Source of the DNA: Bacillota bacterium
Lineage (GTDB): Bacteria > Bacillota > Clostridia > Lachnospirales > Lachnospiraceae
DNA length: 64,000 nt
Direction: 5' to 3'
Assembly: GCA_023414875.1 (NCBI GenBank)
Contig: JAEZMV010000018.1
Coordinates: forward strand, 1-64,000
This document shows, piece after piece, positions 53,642 through 61,391 of the stretch (its first letter is position 1; every line of letters begins with the position of its first letter). A program made the translations under genes and the position numbers. The notes under the pieces were generated by a model. The model did not search any database. It was not told where the DNA came from and worked only from the letters and a program-made list of their open reading frames with translations.

Positions 53642-54701
53642 AGAGATGTTCATTGCTAATTGTAAAGAATACATCAGGGATGGTGGATTAATTTTTATAT
53701 CCATACTATTTCCAGTAATTCTGGCTGTCATATTCGGAATTGTTTTTAAGGATAACAGTAAGGATGAGCCTTCTTTAAAAATAGGTATCATCAATGGAGA
53801 AGGTCAAATTTACGATAAAATTCTAGAGCAGTACGGAAGTAATAATAAGATATTTGAGGGCTCTGAGGAGATAGAGTTAGAAGCCCTGGAGAAGGGAAAA
53901 AGAGACATTGTATTTAAACTACCAGGAACACAATATCAAGATACAAATGATTACAGTATAGAAGTTCTTTATGATAATACAAACGATGATATTAGTGACA
54001 GTTTATTAAGCAATATGAGACAATCGTTTATCGATATTGAAGATTCTGTAACAGGAAATGCAAGGAAGGTAAGTACCTTGTTCAATGGAATAAACGAGCT
54101 TGAGAAAACCAGCACGTTCAGCTACATATTTCCAGGAATACTGGCTCTGACGCTGATGCAGCTTGGTCTTTACTCATCCTTGGAATATCTAAAATTAAGA
54201 GATAATAAAGTAATGAGAAGCTTGGCTGTGACACCTTTGTCAAGAAGTAAATATCTGGGCAGCGATTTACTGCTGAGAGTTGTGATCGGTTATGTACAGG
54301 CTATCATTTTGCTATCGATTGGATATTTCATATTTGGTCTTGAGATAAAAGGGAGTTTACTCTCACTCTCAGCGCTAATTCTGCTGGGATCATTGACATT
54401 TTCCAGTATTGGCTACTTATTAGTTAACGCTTCTAAGAGTACGATGGCTGGAAACATCCTGGTACAGATTGTTATGATGGTAATGATATTCTTGTCAGGA
54501 ATATTCTTTAAGACATCTTCAATGCCGGGTTATTTACAACAAGTGATGAAAGTACTTCCACTTACTTACTTAGGTGACGCAATTAGACAAGTAATGCTTG
54601 GAATATCAGGTGAATATAGTATGTTCATGAACGTAACGGTATTGCTCGCCAGCTTGCTAGTCTCTGCATTACTTACGGTAAAACTATGGAAGTGGGAATG
54701 A
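53628..54701 (+). CDS. ABC-2 type transporter permease
   Basis: 357 residues. One N-terminal membrane segment (LIFISILFPVILAVIFGIVF) is followed by a large extracytoplasmic domain of about 130 residues and five C-terminal membrane segments; LPLTYLGDAIRQVMLG near the end is the ABC-2 family signature. It pairs with the ATPase whose gene overlaps its start. Such one-by-one exporters move antibiotics, lipids or peptides. A 62-base gap separates it from the first precursor peptide gene. Confidence 0.9.
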   Translation: MKAFKEMFIANCKEYIRDGGLIFISILFPVILAVIFGIVFKDNSKDEPSLKIGIINGEGQIYDKILEQYGSNNKIFEGSEEIELEALEKGKRDIVFKLPGTQYQDTNDYSIEVLYDNTNDDISDSLLSNMRQSFIDIEDSVTGNARKVSTLFNGINELEKTSTFSYIFPGILALTLMQLGLYSSLEYLKLRDNKVMRSLAVTPLSRSKYLGSDLLLRVVIGYVQAIILLSIGYFIFGLEIKGSLLSLSALILLGSLTFSSIGYLLVNASKSTMAGNILVQIVMMVMIFLSGIFFKTSSMPGYLQQVMKVLPLTYLGDAIRQVMLGISGEYSMFMNVTVLLASLLVSALLTVKLWKWE

Positions 54702-54763
54702 AATATGTGCGGTTACAATTTAAAAATTGTAATTAATATTCTAAAAGAAGGAGGAAAAGTAGG

Positions 54764-54874
54764 ATGGCAGAACTTTATACCGATTTATTAACAGAAGAAG
54801 ATTGGGAATGTATTATGGAAACAATTCAAATGAGAGAAACTGTGAATTCTAAAACCGGTTGTACATTGTTCTAA
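54764..54874 (+). CDS. RiPP precursor peptide 1
   Basis: 36 residues, too short for standard gene calling. The ATG at 54764 is preceded by GGAGG. Helix-like leader LLTEEDWECIMETIQM, then a C-terminal part ending VNSKTGCTLF. Two neighbouring genes encode homologues with the same pattern (T-E-E-D-W-E-x-I-M-E, later S-K-x-G-C-x-x-aromatic). The variable tail behind a conserved leader, next to two radical SAM genes, is the hallmark of a ribosomally made, modified peptide. Lys and Cys in the tail are the likely modification or acylation sites; an extra Cys lies in the leader of this copy only. Confidence 0.82.
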   Translation: MAELYTDLLTEEDWECIMETIQMRETVNSKTGCTLF

Positions 54875-54900
54875 ACATGTAAAAAGAAAGGAGTCAAAAA

Positions 54901-55011
54901 ATGCAAGAAAAAATGGAGATCATCTTAACAGAAGAAGATTGGGAAATCATTATGGAAGCAGTAGAGTTGAACAATAATGTTAATTCCAAAACAGGGTGCA
55001 CAGCATTTTAA
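54901..55011 (+). CDS. RiPP precursor peptide 2
   Basis: 36 residues; AAGGAG precedes the ATG. Leader ILTEEDWEIIMEAVEL and tail VNSKTGCTAF. Compared with peptide 1, the tail differs at one position only (Leu to Ala before the final Phe), while the middle (NNN) differs more. Homologous to the genes on either side, 26 bases apart each way. It has a single Cys, in the tail, so a thioether or other link to the Lys or to a partner residue, or acylation, is possible. Confidence 0.82.
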   Translation: MQEKMEIILTEEDWEIIMEAVELNNNVNSKTGCTAF

Positions 55012-55037
55012 TCTGAAATAAAAGGATGTGAACTGGC

Positions 55038-55151
55038 ATGGCATTAGAATACTTAGAAAGCATTATTACGGAAGAAGACTGGGAAGCAATCATGGAAGCG
55101 ATTGAGATGAAAGAAAATGTAAAATCAAAGAATGGTTGTTTCTCATACTAA
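55038..55151 (+). CDS. RiPP precursor peptide 3
   Basis: 37 residues; AAGGATG precedes the ATG. Leader IITEEDWEAIMEAIEM and tail VKSKNGCFSY. The core has Lys, Gly and Cys conserved as in the other two, with aromatic residues after the Cys. Single Cys in the peptide. An inverted repeat follows 14 bases after the stop, before the radical SAM genes. Confidence 0.82.
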   Translation: MALEYLESIITEEDWEAIMEAIEMKENVKSKNGCFSY

Positions 55152-55164
55152 GATAGAGATGCAG

Positions 55165-55259
55165 ACCCAATAAACTAGTCCGTAATGAGTGGAATCTTTT
55201 CATTATAATCCAATTATTAATCAAAGAGTAGTGAATATGATTCCACTCAACGGATGGGT
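55165..55259 (+). promoter_or_regulatory. Stem-loop between the precursor and maturase genes
   Basis: GAGTGGAATC (55187-55196) pairs perfectly with GATTCCACTC (55239-55248), and the stem can extend outward through CCGT/ACGG and ACCC/GGGT. No T run follows. Such structures often attenuate transcription or stabilise the upstream mRNA so that precursors are made in excess over the enzymes; this is inference. Confidence 0.6.
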
Positions 55260-55285
55260 TATAAAACGATTAGGAGGATATTGTA

Positions 55286-56347
55286 ATGCCGTTGATAAGA
55301 AAGCCATTCAAGGAAATGTTAGTGGAAAAGGATAGTCGCGCAGTGGATGAGCAGGTATCAGTCGTTTTAACCAGAGTATGTCCAATACAATGTGAGCACT
55401 GCTATAGTAATTGTGGACCGAATGCTTCCAAGGGAGATAATGATAAAATTATTTCCAGAATTATAGATATATGCAGCAATGAGAATGTAAAAACTATTTT
55501 ATTAACCGGTGGAGAACCTTTTACGAAATATAATTTCTTATTGGAAGTAATTAAAATAATTAAGGAATTTAATAAAGATATTATCTTATATACGAATGCT
55601 TATTGGGCAAATTCTATTGACATAGTTAGGGAAAAACTGAGTCAGTTAAAAGATGTCACATTAATAAATACAAGCGTCGATAAGTATCATCAAAAATTTA
55701 TACCGCTTGATAATATTATTAACCTAGTAAAAGGAGCTCAGGAAACCGGTGATTTTTACAGTGGAGTCGTAATAACCTCCGAACCGGGAGATGATTCCCT
55801 GGAACGATTGGTAAGAGATAAGCTATCCGAATTCTCTCAGGATTATGTGGAACTATTCGTACATGAATTATGTTTGACCGGTCGAGCAAAAGATGTGGCA
55901 GCAGAATATAAAGATCTTTTGGTTTGTGAATATCCCAAAGGAGTATGTACGTTAATGACCTCGGTTATTGATGAAAGCGGTAACTTGTTTGGATGCTGTA
56001 CTGTATTGGAGAAATTTGATTATATAAACCCCTTCTGTCATGGGAATGTGGATGATGAAGGGTTTGATACGGTTTATGAACGGTTCCGAAATAACAAGGT
56101 AGCCTTAGGGTTAAGAGTATTAGGCCCAAGCCGCTTAGCAAAGATGCTGATTGCTTCTGGTAGAGGTGAAGCATTAAAGAATAAGAAATATTTCGAGAGT
56201 GATATGTGTGCTTTTTGTATGGATTTATTTTCTGATCCTGAAAACTATACATACCTGGAGGAAGTATTATCAAATGGAATATGGCCGGAAAAACTAAAAC
56301 TTATGGAACGGATTATTTATAAAGAAGGTGAACTACTTGCTAAATAA
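55286..56347 (+). CDS. Radical SAM peptide maturase with SPASM/twitch-like C-terminal cluster domain
   Basis: 353 residues. The radical SAM motif is TRVCPIQCEHCYSNC (Cys-x3-Cys-x2-Cys). The GGE-like segment is LTGGEPF. The C-terminal part has the SPASM/twitch-like pattern: GVCTLMTSVIDESGNLFGCC, then PFCHGNV and DMCAFCMDLF, for auxiliary Fe-S clusters. It is encoded just after three precursor peptides, so it most likely modifies them (thioether, C-C or similar cross-link). GGAGG precedes the ATG. Its end overlaps the next radical SAM gene by 20 bases. Confidence 0.88.
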   Translation: MPLIRKPFKEMLVEKDSRAVDEQVSVVLTRVCPIQCEHCYSNCGPNASKGDNDKIISRIIDICSNENVKTILLTGGEPFTKYNFLLEVIKIIKEFNKDIILYTNAYWANSIDIVREKLSQLKDVTLINTSVDKYHQKFIPLDNIINLVKGAQETGDFYSGVVITSEPGDDSLERLVRDKLSEFSQDYVELFVHELCLTGRAKDVAAEYKDLLVCEYPKGVCTLMTSVIDESGNLFGCCTVLEKFDYINPFCHGNVDDEGFDTVYERFRNNKVALGLRVLGPSRLAKMLIASGRGEALKNKKYFESDMCAFCMDLFSDPENYTYLEEVLSNGIWPEKLKLMERIIYKEGELLAK

Positions 56348-58115
56348 GGAACTTCAAGTTAATTCGGATAAGAGTTACTTGTTAAAAAATATTATCCTTG
56401 AAGAGCTAAACAATCTGTTAAGTATCATCCGGCTCTTTGACGAGGATTTAAATGAGATACATATTCATATGCTTTCCTTCAAGGACAAGCTTTCGAAAAC
56501 GGATAAGAATGAATACAGTAGTTCAATAAAGCAGATTGGTGCATTTGAACCAAGGCTGGAATTAGTATATAAAACGGCACGATCATTGTTTGATTTGGTA
56601 TACCTATACGATGAAAGTGGTAAATTGAGAAATCCATTTGGTATGAAGCTAAGAAACTTGGAGGATTGGGTAACTAGTTCAAAGATGGATCCGAATCATG
56701 GTAATGTTGAATGGGATATATTGAAATATCTTTCTGAAAAATGTGGTGTTGAATGTGAATTCTGCTTACACAAAAGTGATCCTCCCGGCTATTATACGAA
56801 TTCCTGCAAATGGCAGGGCAGTATTTGTGAAATCGAAGAAAGGATTAATTATTTCAATCCGTATCAAAAAGAAGCTCTTTTCAGTGAATTTACCTATGGA
56901 AGTTATGAGAAAATCTCACATCCTAAGCTCTTTGAGATATTACATAAAATTCGAGAGAAGTCGGATGCTCCAATATCAATAATAACAAACGGAGGTGACT
57001 TGAAAGAGGATATAATTAACAGTCTTAAAAATTACGAACCTATCTCGTTAATTGTCTCTCTAAACAGCAGCTCAAAAGAGGTAAGACTGGATGCAATGAA
57101 TGATATAACCCCGAATTATTCCATTCAATCACTTGAGTTATTACAAAAGAAGCAAATTCCTTTTATCATTAGTTTGACACATTGGTATAAGTCATCCTGT
57201 GATGATTTATATAGTACAATTGAATTTGCTGATTCCTATTGCCCCTATATAATTCGTATCAATTTGGAAGGATATTCAAAATATCATCCGTTGTACAGAA
57301 AGTATGATTTATTTAGTCATTGGAATCAGGTGGTTGATACAGTAAGGTCAATAAGACCAAGAATTAAAACTCCCATTGTTTTTCAACCGGTAATGTATGA
57401 AGAAAATCAATACAATGAAGAAGTTAGACCGATTATTAAGGGTATCATTCAAAATTCACCGTCTTATTTTACTGATTTGAAAACGGGTGATGAAATAATA
57501 AAAATAAATAATAAAAATGTGACATATAGAAAAACTGTTAAAAATGTTTTGAGGTTCATGGAGCAAAATACGGACCGTATTCATTTAGAGATAAAAAGAA
57601 ATAACAAAATAATACAAATAGAGATTATGAAATCCGCAGAGGCATATCCCTATTATCATTTTTTTCATAAATTAGGAATGGATTACCCTTGGGGAATTGT
57701 CTTATCTGACAGCTTGGATCCCTTGGCAGTAAAAGCTTTTATAAAGCTGGCAGGAGCATATAACAATGTATTACTGCTTTCTTCTACATTAGTGAAGCCT
57801 TCACTTGAAATAATGTATCAGGATCTAAATAAGAAGGATTTTGAAACGAAGGTTCATATAGCAATTCCTAAAAATCATTTCCTGGGGGAGGATGTCATTA
57901 TTGGTGATCTTCTGACGGTTGATGATTTTATCAGAGGTATCAGGGAATGGATCATTGAAAATGACCTTCTGCCGGATATTATTGTTATACCAGCCACAGT
58001 GTTTAGTGCTTGGGGCAAGGATATAACCGGAAAGTCCTATCGTCATATCCAAAGGATTATAAAAATACCTGTAATACTATTGGAAACCGACAGAATCTGG
58101 TCACTAGGAGGATAA
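56328..58115 (+). CDS. Radical SAM protein with PDZ-like and DUF512-like domains
   Basis: 595 residues. An N-terminal helical region of about 130 residues precedes the radical SAM motif (KCGVECEFCLHK, Cys-x3-Cys-x2-Cys, with a further Cys later). A PDZ-like segment at about 375-440 (YFTDLKTGDEIIKINNKNVTYR) follows, then a C-terminal DUF512-like domain (IPKNHFLGEDVIIGDLLTVDDFI). In ordinary DUF512 proteins the PDZ is N-terminal; here it follows the radical SAM domain. The start may be GTG at 56328 or TTG at 56337 (AAGGTG upstream). Probable second peptide maturase; the PDZ could bind the precursor's C terminus. Confidence 0.75.
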   Translation: MNYLLNKELQVNSDKSYLLKNIILEELNNLLSIIRLFDEDLNEIHIHMLSFKDKLSKTDKNEYSSSIKQIGAFEPRLELVYKTARSLFDLVYLYDESGKLRNPFGMKLRNLEDWVTSSKMDPNHGNVEWDILKYLSEKCGVECEFCLHKSDPPGYYTNSCKWQGSICEIEERINYFNPYQKEALFSEFTYGSYEKISHPKLFEILHKIREKSDAPISIITNGGDLKEDIINSLKNYEPISLIVSLNSSSKEVRLDAMNDITPNYSIQSLELLQKKQIPFIISLTHWYKSSCDDLYSTIEFADSYCPYIIRINLEGYSKYHPLYRKYDLFSHWNQVVDTVRSIRPRIKTPIVFQPVMYEENQYNEEVRPIIKGIIQNSPSYFTDLKTGDEIIKINNKNVTYRKTVKNVLRFMEQNTDRIHLEIKRNNKIIQIEIMKSAEAYPYYHFFHKLGMDYPWGIVLSDSLDPLAVKAFIKLAGAYNNVLLLSSTLVKPSLEIMYQDLNKKDFETKVHIAIPKNHFLGEDVIIGDLLTVDDFIRGIREWIIENDLLPDIIVIPATVFSAWGKDITGKSYRHIQRIIKIPVILLETDRIWSLGG

Positions 58116-58119
58116 TCAT

Positions 58120-59106
58120 ATGTTTGTATTCTTATTTACTAAAATTAGTGGACTGCTCCCAATACGATTACGATATTATTATTTTTATTTATTTAATAAA
58201 TTTCAATTTAAAAAGTTCCTTTTGAATATGAAATCGTTTCGTGAAATAATCACAAGAAATTATCAGAGATATTTAATGCGGAAAACGGGTTCTGATGTTA
58301 TTCCTAAAGGTTTCTATACTAGGTTTATAAAAACTAGAAATGCACAGGCCAGTGATTTCCTTACTCTTATGTCAGCCACTGATAAAGAGATGGACAAGAA
58401 GATTCATATTAATTATCAAGGAAAAGATTTATTTAATAAATATATGGAAGAAAAAAAAGGAGTCATTATAGCAATACCCCATATTAGTTCTTATACATCA
58501 ATATTTCTTATATTGGCAAAATTTTTAAAATTAAAAACGAATATTATGGCGTTATCCTATGAAACTTCTTCCTTATTTGAGTCCGATATGCTTGAGGGAT
58601 GGACCAGCAATTTTCTGGATCGGGTGCACATTATTAGTGTAAGTAATTTCAGCTTAGTAAATGCTTATGATAGTTTAAAGAAAGGTGAGTTACTGATAAT
58701 CTTACCGGAATTACCAACCACTAGTTTTAGCGACAAAGAAAACTATCCTAAATTTATGTTTGATATGGAGAATATACCCCAATATCCGTTAAGTGATTTT
58801 AAAGTATCATTTTTAAGTGATACGATCTATGCAACACAGGGAATAGTCCAGTTAAGCATGAAGACGGGAGCGCCTGTATTATTTACGGTAATGAGAAAAA
58901 GCGGAGCATTAGATTATAACTTATCATTTAATGAAATTAATTTCTCGAATGAAAAGGAAGACCTGCAGGAGAATATCCAGGTTTTATATCAGGAGCTAGA
59001 AAAGGAGATATTATTGAAACCTTATGAATGGACCATGTGGAGCCATGTACATAAATTAATTTGTAACAGTAGCATTAAGGATAATGATGCCTTGTTACAG
59101 GATTGA
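58120..59106 (+). CDS. LpxL/HtrB-like acyltransferase (LPLAT superfamily)
   Basis: 328 residues; AGGAGG precedes the ATG. One N-terminal hydrophobic segment, then the LpxL-type fold: GVIIAIPHISSYTSIFL, LLIILPELPTT and WTMWSHVHK near the end. The usual H-x4-D/E catalytic motif reads H-I-S-S-Y-T, so the acid is missing at the standard position. LpxL/HtrB enzymes transfer acyl chains from ACP to lipid A, which Clostridia lack. In this cluster it may move the acyl group made by the type II system onto the peptide; that is inference. Lies 4 bases after the radical SAM-PDZ gene. Confidence 0.75.
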   Translation: MFVFLFTKISGLLPIRLRYYYFYLFNKFQFKKFLLNMKSFREIITRNYQRYLMRKTGSDVIPKGFYTRFIKTRNAQASDFLTLMSATDKEMDKKIHINYQGKDLFNKYMEEKKGVIIAIPHISSYTSIFLILAKFLKLKTNIMALSYETSSLFESDMLEGWTSNFLDRVHIISVSNFSLVNAYDSLKKGELLIILPELPTTSFSDKENYPKFMFDMENIPQYPLSDFKVSFLSDTIYATQGIVQLSMKTGAPVLFTVMRKSGALDYNLSFNEINFSNEKEDLQENIQVLYQELEKEILLKPYEWTMWSHVHKLICNSSIKDNDALLQD

Positions 59107-59171
59107 TATTAAAGCATAGAACAAAATGATTGAAAGGATCTGAACGAAATTATTAGATAAAAGGAGAGAAA

Positions 59172-60350
59172 ATGGAGAGCTTACGAAATTTGTTTAGAAA
59201 AAAAATGAGAAGCGTTATAACCATATCAGGAATAGTAATTGGTGTCTTAGCATTGGTTATTATGGGTGGCATGTCCGGAAGCCTAAATATGTTAGTAAAG
59301 GGAGCCAGACAGTATCTGTCGAATGATATTATGGTTTCTCCAAAGGAGATATCATCGACGATGTTCGGATTAAAGACACCATTTTCAGAAAAGTATTCTG
59401 AAGAGCTTAGGAAGGTAGAGGGAGTAAAGGTAGTAAGATCGGAAATTAGTCTGTTGTATGATGAAAACCAAAGTACTATCAATATGTCCATGCCAAGTGA
59501 AATAAATGGTTTTAATATAAATGAATATAAGGAATCACTAAAATATATGGATTCTGATTTTGAGTTCTCCTTTATGAGTGGAGATTGGTGGGAGGATGGA
59601 GAAACAGGAACTGCCGTATTCGGAATCAGCTTAGCAAAGCAGTTAGGTCTCAGTGTAGGTGATACCATCGAAAACAGAGGAAATAAATTTAAAATAGTTG
59701 GAATTCTCAACAGGACAATGACTGCACCGGATTCCATGATGTTCATACCTCTTGAGGATGCCAGAGTTCTATTGGCAAAATCACAACCTCTATTGAACAA
59801 TCTGGAGGACCAGAATTATGTAACCAGTCTGATTGCTGTGGCGGAAAAAGGAAAAGCATCAGAGGTGACAGAGAAAATTAACTCAGAACTACCACATTTA
59901 AATGCAATAGATCCGGAACAATCAATCGCAGAAATCGAGAGTCAGATGTCTATGCTGAATTTGGTTATGACAGCCTGCGGATTTATTGCACTTATTGTTG
60001 GCGGCCTTTCCATCATTAATACGATGCTTATGTCCGTAATGGAACGTTTCAAAGAAATTGGTTTAAAAAAGACAATAGGTGCAGGAACCTGGGACATTCT
60101 TAAGGAGTATATCCTCGAAGCAACCTTCATAGGTTTCATAAGTGGTTTGATTGGCTTGAGTTTAGGATGGTTGATTACAACACTGGCTAATTATCTTACA
60201 TCATCATCTGGCTCGGAACTATTTCTAATTACACCTGATTTGGCAATAGGCACATTTATTTTTGCAATTTTGATATCGGTATTCGCAGGTATATATCCCG
60301 CCTATAAGGCTGCAACAATTGATCCTATTAAAGCAATAAAAAGTGAATAG
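59172..60350 (+). CDS. MacB/FtsX-type ABC transporter permease
   Basis: 392 residues. One N-terminal membrane segment (ITISGIVIGVLALVIMGG) precedes a long extracytoplasmic MacB-like domain (about 45-255) and three C-terminal membrane segments, ending in FAGIYPAYKAATIDPIKAIKSE, the MacB family signature. No membrane-fusion (MacA) gene is nearby. It pairs with the ATPase 11 bases downstream. Such pairs export peptides or provide self-resistance. AAAGGAG precedes the ATG; 65 bases after the acyltransferase. Confidence 0.88.
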   Translation: MESLRNLFRKKMRSVITISGIVIGVLALVIMGGMSGSLNMLVKGARQYLSNDIMVSPKEISSTMFGLKTPFSEKYSEELRKVEGVKVVRSEISLLYDENQSTINMSMPSEINGFNINEYKESLKYMDSDFEFSFMSGDWWEDGETGTAVFGISLAKQLGLSVGDTIENRGNKFKIVGILNRTMTAPDSMMFIPLEDARVLLAKSQPLLNNLEDQNYVTSLIAVAEKGKASEVTEKINSELPHLNAIDPEQSIAEIESQMSMLNLVMTACGFIALIVGGLSIINTMLMSVMERFKEIGLKKTIGAGTWDILKEYILEATFIGFISGLIGLSLGWLITTLANYLTSSSGSELFLITPDLAIGTFIFAILISVFAGIYPAYKAATIDPIKAIKSE

Positions 60351-60361
60351 AGGTGATAAGC

Positions 60362-61030
60362 ATGTTGATAATAGAAGGATTAACAAAAACATATAAAATG
60401 GGCTCAGAGGAGATTAAGGCGGTAGATGATATAAATTTAGAAATTGAAGAGCAGGCATTTATAACTATCATGGGGCGATCAGGCAGCGGAAAATCAACCT
60501 TGCTTAATATGATTGGATGCTTGGACCGTCCGACGAAGGGTAAAATTATAATCGACGGTAATGATATTACTAATTTGAAATCGAAAAAACTGTTGAATAT
60601 TCGACGCAATAAAATTGGGTTTATTTTTCAGCAAAATAATTTGGTTTCATCCTTAAATGTATTAGAGAATGTAATGTTACCGCTTAAATATTTAAGGGTA
60701 TCAAAAGGAAAAGCGAAAGCTTTAGCAATAGATATATTAAAAAAGGTGGGCTTAAATGACAGATTACGTCATTTGCCATCTCAGTTATCAGGCGGTGAGC
60801 AGCAAAGAGTAGCAATAGCAAGAGCGTTAATAACAAAACCAAGTGTGATTTTGGCAGATGAACCAACTGGTTCAGTGGATACTCAGACCTCAAGGGATAT
60901 TATAAAATTAATGCGTGAGATGAATAAAGAAAATAAACAGACCTTTATTATTGTGACACATGACCCGATCGTTGCAGAAGCTTCTGACCGAACATATAAA
61001 ATCTCAGATGGAAAGCTTCTTCTTGATTAA
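60362..61030 (+). CDS. ABC transporter ATP-binding protein (MacB/LolD type)
   Basis: 222 residues from the ATG at 60362 (GAGGTGAT upstream); a GTG at 60353 overlaps that site. Walker A GRSGSGKSTLL, Q-loop FIFQQNN, signature LSGGEQQRVAIA, Walker B VILADEPTGSVD, H-loop VTHD. It forms an exporter with the permease 11 bases upstream. Last gene of the cluster: the insertion sequence begins 30 bases later, so the original end of the operon may have been disturbed. Confidence 0.9.
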   Translation: MLIIEGLTKTYKMGSEEIKAVDDINLEIEEQAFITIMGRSGSGKSTLLNMIGCLDRPTKGKIIIDGNDITNLKSKKLLNIRRNKIGFIFQQNNLVSSLNVLENVMLPLKYLRVSKGKAKALAIDILKKVGLNDRLRHLPSQLSGGEQQRVAIARALITKPSVILADEPTGSVDTQTSRDIIKLMREMNKENKQTFIIVTHDPIVAEASDRTYKISDGKLLLD

Positions 61031-61060
61031 AGATAATTCAAACGGCTAATTAATAAAAAA

Positions 61061-61075
61061 GGGGCTGTCGCACTA
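61061..61075 (+). repeat. Left terminal inverted repeat
   Basis: GGGGCTGTCGCACTA, exact inverse of 63184-63198; preceded by AAAAAA. Confidence 0.85.
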
Positions 61076-61081
61076 AATTAT

Positions 61082-61330
61082 GCGGCGCCCTTTTTCATTA
61101 GAGATGTTTATCACATTTTTAGGTATCAAAATAGCGTGTGATTATTATCCAACAGAGACACGTTCCCACTCGGTTGCCGCACATAGCGGTACATAAGGTT
61201 GTGACAGAAAAAGGCATCTGCCACAACCTAAGTACCGATGGCGGCAAACGGTCTCTTTATGGATTAATAATCACACGCTATTCTTTTAATGACTGATGTG
61301 ATAAACATTTTAAGTCATTGTTGGCGCCGC
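61082..61330. repeat. Long imperfect palindrome inside the insertion sequence
   Basis: The arms begin with GCGGCGCC and end with GGCGCCGC and pair through several perfect blocks: ATGTTTATCACAT, AATAGCGTGTGATTATTA, TTGCCGC and GGTTGTG with their complements, around a central ACAGAAAAAGGCATCTGC loop. The RNA could fold into a hairpin of about 110 bases per arm. It lies between the left repeat and the transposase and contains no gene. Confidence 0.7.
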
Positions 61331-61391
61331 CTCTTTTTTAAAAATAAATCCCAGACTTCGAAAAGAATGGGATTTATGGTAAAATATCAGT

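Noticed and set aside
54764..55151. SCIFF/ranthipeptide precursor
   Set aside because: Those precursors carry about six Cys in 45 residues; these have one or two.
54764..55151. AgrD-type autoinducing peptide
   Set aside because: No amphipathic leader plus acidic C-terminal recognition tail, and no AgrB-type protease nearby.
61031..61060. Target-site duplication for the insertion sequence
   Set aside because: The flanks (TTAATAAAAAA and CTTTTTTACG) show only complementary A/T runs, not a direct repeat.
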